Origin: an uncultured Pseudorhodobacter sp.
Lineage (GTDB): Bacteria; Pseudomonadota; Alphaproteobacteria; Rhodobacterales; Rhodobacteraceae
DNA length: 6,334 nucleotides
Assembly (NCBI GenBank): GCA_945957495.1
Contig: CAMFLG010000193.1
Span: 1-6,334, forward strand
Direction of reading: 5' to 3'
A program made the translations under genes and the position numbers. A model generated the notes under the pieces. That model saw only the letters and a program-made list of their open reading frames with translations, ran no database searches and was not told the origin of the DNA. Shown here in pieces: positions 1 to 6,159 of the stretch; within the stretch, counting starts at the first letter, position 1; the number at the start of each line of letters is the position of its first letter.

Positions 1-1752
1 GCGCTGCGCCACATGATCGCCCAAGGCGCGCCGCAGCGCCTCGTGCAACAGGTGCGTCGCCGAATGGTTCGCCCGGATCGCCGCGCGGCGGGCATGGTTG
101 ACCTCCAGCTTGGCCGGTTGGCCGCGCAGGATCGTGCCTTCGGTCACGGTGGCGATGTGAATGAACACGCCTGCCGATTTCTTGGTATCCGTCACCTCCG
201 CCAAGCCCGTCGCCGTGCGGATCAACCCGGTATCGCCCACCTGCCCGCCGCTTTCGGCGTAAAACGGCGTCTGGTTCACCACGATCTGCACCGCTGCCCC
301 GGTCTCTGCCGAGCCCACCTCGGCCCCGCCCTGCACCAGCGCCAGCACCTCGCCCTCAGCCGTTTCGGTGTCATAACCCAGGAACTCGGTCGTCCCCTTG
401 TCCTGCGCCAATTCAAACCAGATCGCCGCGTCCTTGGCCTCACCGGTGCCCGACCAGGCCGCGCGCGCCTTCTTGCGCTGCTCGTCCATCGCCGTCTCAA
501 AACCCTCAACATCGACCGCACGGCCCTGCTCGCGCAGCGCGTCCTGCGTCAGATCCAGCGGGAATCCATAGGTGTCATACAGCTTGAACGCCGCCGGGCC
601 GGGCAGATCCGCGCCCTCGGGCAGCCGCAACAATTCCTCGTCCAGCAGCTTCAACCCGCGATCCAGCGTGGTGCGGAACCGGGTTTCCTCCAGCCGCAGC
701 GTCTCTTCGATCAGGCTTTGCGCCCGGCCGAGCTCTGGATATGCCGCCCCCATCTGCCGCACCAGCGCCGGCACCAGCTTGTGCATAACCGGATCTTGCG
801 CGCCCAGCATATGCGCATGCCGCATCGCCCGCCGCATGATCCGCCGCAACACATAGCCACGCCCTTCATTCGAAGGCATCACCCCATCCGCAATCAGGAA
901 CGAGGTCGACCGCAGATGGTCCGCAATCACCCGATGGTGAATCTTGCCCGGCCCATCCGGATCGGCACTGGTCGCATGCGCCGAAGCCTCGATCAGGCTG
1001 CGCATCAGGTCGGTGTCATAGTTGTCGTGCTTGCCCTGCAACAGCGCGCCGATCCGCTCCAGCCCCATGCCGGTGTCAATCGACTGCATCTCCAAGGGGC
1101 GCATCGTGCCATCGGCGAACTGTTCGTTCTGCATGAACACGTTGTTCCAGATCTCGATGAACCGGTCGCCATCCTCTTCGGCCGATCCGGGCGGGCCACC
1201 CCAGATATGTTCGCCATGGTCGTAGAAAATCTCGGTGCAGGGCCCACAAGGCCCGGTCGGCCCCATCCGCCAGAAGTTGTCATCGGTGGGAATGCGGATC
1301 ACCTTGTCATCCGAAAAGCCCGCGACCTTTTTCCAGATCGCCGCCGCCTCGTCGTCCGTATGGTAAACCGTGACCAACAGCTTGTTCTTGTTCAGCCCGA
1401 AATCCTTGGTCAACAGCTCCCAGGCAAAGGCAATCGCCTGTTCCTTGAAATAATCGCCAAAGCTGAAGTTGCCCAGCATCTCAAAGAACGTGTGATGGCG
1501 CGCAGTATAGCCCACATTGTCCAGATCATTGTGCTTGCCGCCTGCGCGCACGCATTTCTGCGCCGTCGTCGCGCGTTTGTAATCGCGCGTCTCTACCCCG
1601 GTGAAGCAGTTCTTGAACTGCACCATGCCAGAGTTGGCAAACATCAGCGTCGGATCGTTGCGCGGCACCAAGGGAGAGCTGTCAACAACCTTATGGCCGT
1701 TGCGCGCAAAGAAATCGAGGTAAGTCGAGCGGATGTCGTTCAACGATGGCAT
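1..1752 (-). CDS. alaS: Alanyl-tRNA synthetase, N-terminal 584 codons (3' end outside the window)
   Basis: Cytoplasmic class II synthetase that charges tRNA-Ala with alanine and clears mischarged Ser/Gly through its editing domain. The minus strand is open from ATG at 1752 to the window edge and begins MPSLNDIRSTYLDFF, a standard AlaRS start. Visible landmarks are the motif 2 region around residues 81-103 (GYTARHHTFFEMLGNFSFG), a PTGPCGPCTE segment at 165-174, motif 3 GMGLER at 228-233, the helical tRNA-recognition part at about 250-450, the editing-domain segment SGGQVGDTG at 501-509, and the HxxxH metal-binding motif HSATH at 563-567. Family members are about 870-890 residues long, so roughly the last third (rest of the editing domain and the C-Ala domain) lies beyond base 1. 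A terminator separates it from recA upstream, so it probably has its own promoter. The Shine-Dalgarno is weak: only a G run about 9 bases before the ATG. Identity is essentially certain from the motifs. Confidence 0.97.
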   Translation of the reverse strand, partial: MPSLNDIRSTYLDFFARNGHKVVDSSPLVPRNDPTLMFANSGMVQFKNCFTGVETRDYKRATTAQKCVRAGGKHNDLDNVGYTARHHTFFEMLGNFSFGDYFKEQAIAFAWELLTKDFGLNKNKLLVTVYHTDDEAAAIWKKVAGFSDDKVIRIPTDDNFWRMGPTGPCGPCTEIFYDHGEHIWGGPPGSAEEDGDRFIEIWNNVFMQNEQFADGTMRPLEMQSIDTGMGLERIGALLQGKHDNYDTDLMRSLIEASAHATSADPDGPGKIHHRVIADHLRSTSFLIADGVMPSNEGRGYVLRRIMRRAMRHAHMLGAQDPVMHKLVPALVRQMGAAYPELGRAQSLIEETLRLEETRFRTTLDRGLKLLDEELLRLPEGADLPGPAAFKLYDTYGFPLDLTQDALREQGRAVDVEGFETAMDEQRKKARAAWSGTGEAKDAAIWFELAQDKGTTEFLGYDTETAEGEVLALVQGGAEVGSAETGAAVQIVVNQTPFYAESGGQVGDTGLIRTATGLAEVTDTKKSAGVFIHIATVTEGTILRGQPAKLEVNHARRAAIRANHSATHLLHEALRRALGDHVAQR

Positions 1753-1795
1753 GGTCGTGGGCCCCCAAAAGGCAGGAAACAATGGTTCCGCCCCG

Positions 1796-1822
1796 TTTAT
1801 CCAGCCATGCCGGGCCTGTCCA
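1796..1822 (-). promoter_or_regulatory. Possible alaS promoter (weak candidate)
   Basis: Between the recA terminator and the alaS ATG only about 90 bp remain, which should hold an alaS promoter. Reading the minus strand, TGGACA (1822-1817, 5/6 to TTGACA) is followed after 15 bases by GATAAA (1801-1796, 4/6 to TATAAT). The short spacer makes this a weak match; the inference rests as much on the upstream terminator as on the sequence. Confidence 0.25.
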
Positions 1823-1842
1823 TGGCTTCGTTGCGCCGCATG

Positions 1843-1880
1843 AAAAAAGGCCGCAAAACCTTAGGTTCGCGGCCTTTTTT
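1843..1880 (-). terminator. Rho-independent terminator after recA (potentially bidirectional)
   Basis: A perfect 12-bp inverted repeat, AAAAAAGGCCGC at 1843-1854 and GCGGCCTTTTTT at 1869-1880, encloses a 14-base loop that can itself add an AACC/GGTT inner stem. On the minus strand it ends in a T run and lies 24 bp after the recA stop, as expected for recA termination ahead of alaS. Because the arms carry A and T runs on both sides, it could also stop plus-strand transcription. Confidence 0.88.
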
Positions 1881-1904
1881 GATCATATCCTGCAGGCTTT
1901 GCGA

Positions 1905-2972
1905 TCAATCGTCGATCATCGGGCCATCGTCGGGGCTTGCCGAAAAGTCCAGCCCGTTTGCCGCCCGGATCTTGTCCTCGATATCCAGCGCCACCGCCGG
2001 GTTCTGTCTCAGATAGGTCTTGGCATTCTCCCGCCCCTGCCCGATCCGTTCATCACCATAGGAATACCAGCTGCCGGATTTTTCGACCACGCCCGCCTTG
2101 ACGCCGATATCCACCAATTCCCCCACCTTAGAGATGCCTTCGCCATACATGATGTCGAATTCCACCTCTTTGAACGGTGGCGATACCTTGTTCTTCACCA
2201 CCTTCACCCGGGTAGAGTTGCCAACAACCTCGTCACGATCCTTGATCGCACCGGTGCGGCGGATGTCCAGCCGCACAGAGGCATAGAACTTCAGCGCATT
2301 GCCGCCGGTGGTGGTTTCCGGGCTGCCGAACATCACGCCGATCTTCATGCGGATCTGGTTGATGAAGATCACCATGCAGTTGCTGCGCCCGATGCTGGCA
2401 GTCAGTTTGCGCATCGCCTGGCTCATCAGGCGTGCCTGGCTGCCCATCTGCATATCACCCATATCGCCTTCGATTTCCGATTTCGGCACCAGTGCCGCAA
2501 CCGAATCGACCACGATCAGGCTGACCGCGCCCGACCGCACCAGCGTATCGACGATTTCCAGCGCCTGCTCACCCGTGTCAGGCTGGCTGATCAGCAGCTC
2601 ATCAAGGTTAACGCCCAGCTTCTTGGCATATTGCGGATCCAGCGCATGTTCGGCATCGACAAAGGCGCAAACCCCACCCTTTTTCTGCGCTTCGGCCACG
2701 ACATGCAGCGTCAGCGTGGTTTTGCCCGAGGATTCCGGGCCATAAATCTCGATAATCCGGCCTTGCGGCAGCCCGCCGATCCCCAGCGCGATGTCCAGAC
2801 CCAGCGATCCGGTCGAGGTCGCCTCGATATCCATCACCGGGTTGTCCTGGCCGAGCTTCATGATAGAGCCCTTGCCAAACTGCCGTTCGATCTGTGCGAG
2901 CGCGCTTTCCAGCGCCTTAGCCTTGTCCATCTCACGCTTTCCGTTCAACTCAAGAAGATTTGCCGCTGCCAT
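1905..2972 (-). CDS. recA: Recombinase RecA
   Basis: RecA forms the ATP-dependent filament on single-stranded DNA that drives strand exchange and triggers LexA self-cleavage in the SOS response. The 355-residue product is of normal length. Walker A is GPESSGKTT at 78-86, the catalytic glutamate is E108 in VDAEHALDP, Walker B is LIVVDS at 152-157, and the DNA-binding L2 loop follows INQIRMKIGVMFG at 204-216, with TTTGGNALKF at 220-229. The C-terminus is a short acidic tail (SPDDGPMIDD). I chose the ATG at 2972 (MAAANLLELNGK) over an in-frame ATG at 2999. The inner start has AAGGG 7 bases upstream and matches how Rhodobacterales RecA proteins begin, while the outer one has no purine-rich site and would add nine atypical residues. 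It is transcribed alone toward a strong terminator and is divergent from the sulfotransferase-like gene. Confidence 0.97.
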   Translation of the reverse strand: MAAANLLELNGKREMDKAKALESALAQIERQFGKGSIMKLGQDNPVMDIEATSTGSLGLDIALGIGGLPQGRIIEIYGPESSGKTTLTLHVVAEAQKKGGVCAFVDAEHALDPQYAKKLGVNLDELLISQPDTGEQALEIVDTLVRSGAVSLIVVDSVAALVPKSEIEGDMGDMQMGSQARLMSQAMRKLTASIGRSNCMVIFINQIRMKIGVMFGSPETTTGGNALKFYASVRLDIRRTGAIKDRDEVVGNSTRVKVVKNKVSPPFKEVEFDIMYGEGISKVGELVDIGVKAGVVEKSGSWYSYGDERIGQGRENAKTYLRQNPAVALDIEDKIRAANGLDFSASPDDGPMIDD

Positions 2973-2979
2973 TGCCTTG

Positions 2980-2984
2980 CCCTT
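2980..2984 (-). promoter_or_regulatory. recA ribosome binding site (decides the start)
   Basis: AAGGG on the minus strand sits 7 bases before the ATG at 2972. The region just upstream of the alternative ATG at 2999 reads GCCGCCTGG and has no comparable site. Confidence 0.6.
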
Positions 2985-3020
2985 ATCCCATGCTTGCATC
3001 CAGGCGGCAATCGCCCAAGA

Positions 3021-3063
3021 TGTTCTCTCTTTGTTTTCGCCTTATGGGGGCAAACAGAGAACA
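3021..3063. repeat. Imperfect palindrome spanning the recA promoter
   Basis: TGTTCTCTCTTTG at 3021-3033 is mirrored by CAAACAGAGAACA at 3051-3063: 13-base arms with one mismatch around a 17-base centre. The left arm belongs to the SOS box over the predicted start site, and the right arm lies inside the -35/-10 spacer. A GTTC half-site thus occurs on each side of the -10 box. Reading inward from the right arm, the second half-site is not conserved (GTTC-N7-GCCC), so it may be only a half operator. Confidence 0.7.
3022..3036 (-). promoter_or_regulatory. LexA binding site (SOS box) of recA
   Basis: The plus strand reads GTTC-N7-GTTT (minus strand AAAC-N7-GAAC), one base from the alphaproteobacterial LexA direct repeat GTTC-N7-GTTC. 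It overlaps the start site predicted from the -10 box at 3041-3046, the usual position for a repressor. The site, its spacing and its place before recA all agree. Actual LexA binding is inferred. Confidence 0.78.
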
Positions 3064-3069
3064 TTTCAA
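3041..3069 (-). promoter_or_regulatory. Predicted recA promoter
   Basis: On the minus strand TTGAAA (3069-3064) is followed by a 17-base spacer and CATAAG (3046-3041), a reasonable housekeeping-sigma promoter. Transcription would start near 3034, giving a leader of about 62 bases to the ATG at 2972. The right arm of the palindrome fills the spacer and the SOS box covers the start site. Confidence 0.6.
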
Positions 3070-3105
3070 TCGAATTGTCGCAAGTTCAGCTTTTTATTGA
3101 AGTGA

Positions 3106-3120
3106 TTAAGGAATAGTTAC
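3106..3120 (+). promoter_or_regulatory. Possible CtrA-type box between recA and the sulfotransferase-like gene
   Basis: The plus strand reads TTAA-N7-TTAC, one base off the CtrA core TTAA-N7-TTAA. It lies 40 bases before the plus-strand ATG and 36 bases upstream of the recA -35 box, so it could serve either gene. The region is AT-rich, which raises the chance of a random match. Confidence 0.35.
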
Positions 3121-3160
3121 AGACAGGTCGGATTTCGCAAGGCAGGGGTGGTTTTTTCAA

Positions 3161-3754
3161 ATGTTGGTGTTCTGGCGACAGCGTCTGGTCTTTCTGGCCA
3201 CCCCGAAAACGGCGTCCACCTCCATCGAAGAGGCGCTGGCGCCGATTGCGGCCATCGTCATTCAACGTCCGCCGCAGTTGAAACACACCAATGCGCAGCG
3301 GTTTCATCGCCTTCTGCTACCCTTCCTGCAGACATCGACCGAAAAAGACTTCGCCCTGACCGCCCTGATGCGTGAGCCGCGCGATTGGCTGAACAGCTGG
3401 TATCGCTACCGCCAGCGCCCCGATGAGGTGGCCGAAAAATCCACCCGGCACGTCAGCTTTGACGATTTTGTGCAGGCCTATTGCCAGGAAAAGCAGCCCG
3501 AATTTGCCAAGGTCGGCGCGCAGGCGATGTTCCTTGCACCGCCGAACAAACCCGCCGTCGATCATGTGTTCCGCTATGAAAACATGGGCGATTTCCTGCA
3601 CTTTCTGGAAGATCGCCTGAACACGAAGATCGATCTGCCAAAGCTGAACATCTCGCCCAAGGGGGATGATCATTTATCGGCGGCCACCCTGGCCTTGCTG
3701 CACGAAACCCATGCCCGGGATTTTGAAATCTACGAGTCGCTGGGGCAGCCCTGA
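3161..3754 (+). CDS. Small sulfotransferase-like (P-loop) protein, function unknown
   Basis: A 197-residue protein, the only plus-strand gene here. Near its N-terminus, FLATPKTASTSIEEAL (residues 11-26) resembles the 5'-phosphosulfate-binding loop of PAPS-dependent sulfotransferases (PKTAGTS type). REPRDWLNSWYRYR (71-84) resembles their 3'-phosphate-binding segment, with R71 and S79 as the likely contacts. VFRYENMGDFLHFLED (136-151) and the C-terminal LSAATLALLHETHARDFEIYESLG (172-195) also fit the pattern of such enzymes. It is shorter than typical sulfotransferases (about 250-300 residues), so it may be a minimal member or a nucleotide-binding relative. There is no signal peptide or membrane helix. 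I recall similar Rhodobacteraceae proteins labelled 'gamma-glutamyl kinase'; nothing here resembles the amino-acid kinase fold, so I would not use that name. AGGGG lies 12 bases before the ATG, a loose ribosome site. Upstream of the ATG the frame stops at 3107-3109 without another start. The substrate cannot be predicted. Confidence 0.85.
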   Translation: MLVFWRQRLVFLATPKTASTSIEEALAPIAAIVIQRPPQLKHTNAQRFHRLLLPFLQTSTEKDFALTALMREPRDWLNSWYRYRQRPDEVAEKSTRHVSFDDFVQAYCQEKQPEFAKVGAQAMFLAPPNKPAVDHVFRYENMGDFLHFLEDRLNTKIDLPKLNISPKGDDHLSAATLALLHETHARDFEIYESLGQP

Positions 3755-3757
3755 CGC

Positions 3758-6046
3758 CTATTGCATCTGGCTTTGCACCGTGGCCGCCAGATCCGAAAGG
3801 GAAAACGGCTTGGGCAAGAATACCGAATGCGGCACCCGCGCCTGACCTTCGGCCAGCGCATCCTCGGCATAGCCGGACACAAAGATCACCCGCGTGCCGG
3901 GCCGCTGTTCCAGGGCCATCCGCACCCAACTTGGCCCATCCAGCCCCGGCATCACCACATCGGTAACAAAAACATCGACCTTCAGCGCGGCATCTTCCAG
4001 CGTTTTCAGTGCCACCTCGGCATTTTCCGCCTCCAGCACCGTATAGCCGCGCAGCCGCAGGGCGCGGCTGGCAAAGGCGCGCACCGGGGCCTCATCCTCG
4101 ACCAGCAACACCACCCCTTCGCCCTGCCGGGCCACGACGTTGCGCGGCGGCTTGGCCACGACCTCTTCCGACTCGCTGCCGGTATAGATCGGGAAATACA
4201 GCTGAAAGATGCTGCCCTCGCCTTCGGTCGAATCGACAAAGATGAAGCCGCCGGATTGTTTGACGATGCCATAGGCGGTGGACAGGCCAAGCCCAGTGCC
4301 CTCGCCCAGCCGTTTGGTGGTGTAGAACGGCTCAAAGATCTTCTGCAGGCTTTCCGGTGGGATGCCGCAGCCCGCGTCGCTAACCCGGATCAACGCATAA
4401 TCGCCCGCGGGCACAACCGCGCGGTCGCGCCGCATTTCACTGCGCAGCGTCACCGCCTCGGTTTCGATCCTGATGCGCCCGCCCTCTGGCATGGCGTCGC
4501 GGGCATTGACCACCAGGTTCATCACCACCTGTTCAAACTGGCGTTTGTCGGCACGAATCGGGCCCAGATTTGACCCATGTGTCAGCCGCAGATCCACCCT
4601 TTCCCCCACCAGCCGGTTCAGCAGATGCGCAAGGTCTGACAGCACATCCTGCAGATCAATGCGTTCGGGTTTCAGCGTTTGTTTGCGGGAAAAGGCCAGC
4701 AACTGCCCAACCAGCGCCGCCGCGCGGTTGGCGTTCTGATGGATCTGGATCAGATCGCCATAGGCCGGATCCTCGCTGCTGTGGCGCAACAGCAAAAGGT
4801 CGCAATGGCCGGAAATCGCCGTCAGCAAGTTGTTGAAATCATGCGCAACCCCGCCTGCCAGCTGCCCGATCGCCTGCATCTTCTGGCTTTGCACGAACTG
4901 CGCCTCCAACGTTTTCAGCGCGGTTGCGTCCTGCAGCACCGCCAGAACCACCGGGCGGCCCTGATCGACGATGCGGCGCAGGCTGACCTGCAGGAAGGTT
5001 TCGCTGCCCGCCGTGCGCGCGCAGACCACTTCGGAATTGCCCGGCAGGCGTTCGGCGGCAACATCCGCCAGCCAGTCCGCCACCGGGCGCCCCAACCCTT
5101 CGAACAGATCGTGAAAGGCCGCAGGCCCGTCCACCTCCAGCCCCAGCACCTCGCGCGCGGCGCGGTTGGCGGCCAGCAAATCGCCCTTGGCGGTGAATTT
5201 CAGCAACGGCACCGGCAGTTGTTCGAAATCGGCCTGCGCGGGCGCAGCCCGCTCGGCGGCGACGGGCAGCAGGTACAGCTCGCGGCGTTCGCCATTGCCC
5301 TCCACCTCGGCCAGAATCGCGCGCACCGGGCCTGTGGCGGCGGCCACCTCAACCTCTTCGCCGGAATGCAGCGTGTCAGAGGTGAAAATCCGGTCCAGCC
5401 GTTTCGGTCGCCCGCCCAACAACCGCCGCATCGCGTCATTGCTGAACAGCACCACGCCGGATTTGTTCGCCGTCAGCATCGGCAGGCTCAGCGCCTCAGC
5501 CCCGCGCCCGGCCGTGCCGCGATCCTGAAACTCCTCCAGCCGCCACAGATACTGATCGGCCGTCAACCGATGCACCGATAGCCGCAGATGGCCGCGCCGC
5601 GTCGCCACATCCTCGCGCGCGGCACCGCCATTGCTGGCGCGGCTTTGCAACCGGTAAAGCACCGCCGAGGGCGAGGCAAAAAGATCCTTCAGCACCGACA
5701 ACAGCGTCACCCCGGCGCCTGCCGAAAACCGCGTCGCGGCGGCGGCGTTCTGAAACAGGATCTGGCCATGCGGATCGGTGGTAAAACAGGGCGAGGCATC
5801 CTGCCCGACCAGTTCGGTCAGCACATCGGCGCGCAGCCGGACCTGCCGCGCCCGCCCCAGACCCACCGCCCAACGCAGGCCCAGCACCAGCGCCAGCGTC
5901 GCCCCCGCCGCCAATGCCCCCAGCCGCAGGTCGGCCCGCGTGGCAAATCCCCCCGCCACAGCGCAGGACAGGATCGCACCATACAGCAACCACTGCCCGG
6001 TTGCCTTAGAACGCTCCGGCCCGAAAGCCTTGGCCAAACCTGCCAC
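3758..6046 (-). CDS. cckA: Hybrid sensor histidine kinase CckA
   Basis: Membrane-bound kinase/phosphatase at the top of the CckA-ChpT-CtrA phosphorelay. In Caulobacter this controls the cell cycle; in Rhodobacterales it controls traits such as motility and gene transfer agent production. The 762-residue product has two membrane helices at about 18-36 and 41-64 with a very short link, then PAS-like regions at about 75-175, 185-265 and 272-378. The HisKA domain carries phospho-acceptor H402 in GGVAHDFNNLLTAISGHCDLL. The ATPase domain has an N-box at 509-520 (N510, N514), G1 DAGCGIP at 557-563, F-box FEPFYTTK at 571-578 and G2 GEGTGLGLS at 581-589. The C-terminal receiver has acidic E650/D651/E652, phospho-acceptor D696 in VTDVVMPGLDG, S724 and K746 in LPKPF. 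All catalytic residues are present, so it should be active. Start is GTG at 6046, preceded by AGGAGG at 5 bases. A possible CtrA box upstream suggests feedback. It converges on the sulfotransferase-like gene with a 3-bp gap and no visible terminator. Confidence 0.95.
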   Translation of the reverse strand: MAGLAKAFGPERSKATGQWLLYGAILSCAVAGGFATRADLRLGALAAGATLALVLGLRWAVGLGRARQVRLRADVLTELVGQDASPCFTTDPHGQILFQNAAAATRFSAGAGVTLLSVLKDLFASPSAVLYRLQSRASNGGAAREDVATRRGHLRLSVHRLTADQYLWRLEEFQDRGTAGRGAEALSLPMLTANKSGVVLFSNDAMRRLLGGRPKRLDRIFTSDTLHSGEEVEVAAATGPVRAILAEVEGNGERRELYLLPVAAERAAPAQADFEQLPVPLLKFTAKGDLLAANRAAREVLGLEVDGPAAFHDLFEGLGRPVADWLADVAAERLPGNSEVVCARTAGSETFLQVSLRRIVDQGRPVVLAVLQDATALKTLEAQFVQSQKMQAIGQLAGGVAHDFNNLLTAISGHCDLLLLRHSSEDPAYGDLIQIHQNANRAAALVGQLLAFSRKQTLKPERIDLQDVLSDLAHLLNRLVGERVDLRLTHGSNLGPIRADKRQFEQVVMNLVVNARDAMPEGGRIRIETEAVTLRSEMRRDRAVVPAGDYALIRVSDAGCGIPPESLQKIFEPFYTTKRLGEGTGLGLSTAYGIVKQSGGFIFVDSTEGEGSIFQLYFPIYTGSESEEVVAKPPRNVVARQGEGVVLLVEDEAPVRAFASRALRLRGYTVLEAENAEVALKTLEDAALKVDVFVTDVVMPGLDGPSWVRMALEQRPGTRVIFVSGYAEDALAEGQARVPHSVFLPKPFSLSDLAATVQSQMQ

Positions 6047-6051
6047 CTCAC

Positions 6052-6057
6052 CCTCCT
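6052..6057 (-). promoter_or_regulatory. cckA ribosome binding site
   Basis: A consensus AGGAGG on the minus strand stands 5 bases before the GTG at 6046 and fixes the start there. A second GTG inside the spacer is in another frame. Confidence 0.88.
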
Positions 6058-6062
6058 GATTG

Positions 6063-6108
6063 CGGGATTCGCTTTGACGCGAGTAAGGCAGTGAATCTGT
6101 TAATCCCG
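6063..6108 (-). repeat. 7-bp inverted repeat in the cckA leader or promoter
   Basis: CGGGATT at 6063-6069 is matched by AATCCCG at 6102-6108, a perfect 7-bp inverted repeat 32 bases apart. One arm overlaps the CtrA-type box; the other lies 5 bases upstream of the AGGAGG. If transcription began upstream of 6108, the leader RNA could fold here. Repeats this short are not rare by chance. Confidence 0.35.
6066..6097. promoter_or_regulatory. Two GANTC (CcrM-type) methylation sites before cckA
   Basis: GATTC at 6066-6070 and GAATC at 6093-6097 both match GANTC, the target of the alphaproteobacterial cell-cycle methyltransferase CcrM. They lie between the CtrA-type box and the ribosome site. The matches are exact; methylation and any regulatory effect are inference. 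Confidence 0.45.
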
Positions 6109-6114
6109 TCTTAA
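6099..6114 (-). promoter_or_regulatory. CtrA-type binding box upstream of cckA
   Basis: The minus strand reads TTAA-GACGGGA-TTAAC, an exact match to the CtrA consensus TTAA-N7-TTAAC, centred about 60 bases before the cckA GTG. CtrA is the response regulator fed by CckA through ChpT, so a site here would close a feedback loop. I could not identify a convincing -35/-10 pair nearby (TTGACT lies at about 6132-6127 with no good -10), so activation or repression cannot be told. Confidence 0.65.
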
Positions 6115-6159
6115 GAGGCGAAAGGAAAAGTCAAATACACCCAAAGGTTGTTTAGGCGC

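Noticed and set aside
13..2016. 667-codon open frame on the plus strand opposite alaS
   Set aside because: It is a shadow of the alaS minus-strand frame in GC-rich DNA. It is rich in Arg, His, Pro and Gln with no recognisable domain, and it runs over the terminator and into the 3' end of recA.
2973..2999. Longer recA start at the ATG at 2999
   Set aside because: It has no ribosome binding site and would add nine residues (MQAWDKGKA) not typical of RecA; the ATG at 2972 has AAGGG at 7 bases and the family-like N-terminus.
1746..3116. 456-codon open frame on the plus strand opposite recA
   Set aside because: It covers recA, the recA terminator and the recA promoter, has no family motifs, and its composition is typical of an antisense shadow frame.
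3453..3929. 158-codon minus-strand frame across the cckA/sulfotransferase-like junction
   Set aside because: It overlaps two well-supported genes in another frame and has no recognisable motif.
3761..5581. 270- and 300-codon plus-strand frames opposite cckA
   Set aside because: Both are antisense to the kinase and receiver coding sequence, with shadow-type composition and no domains.
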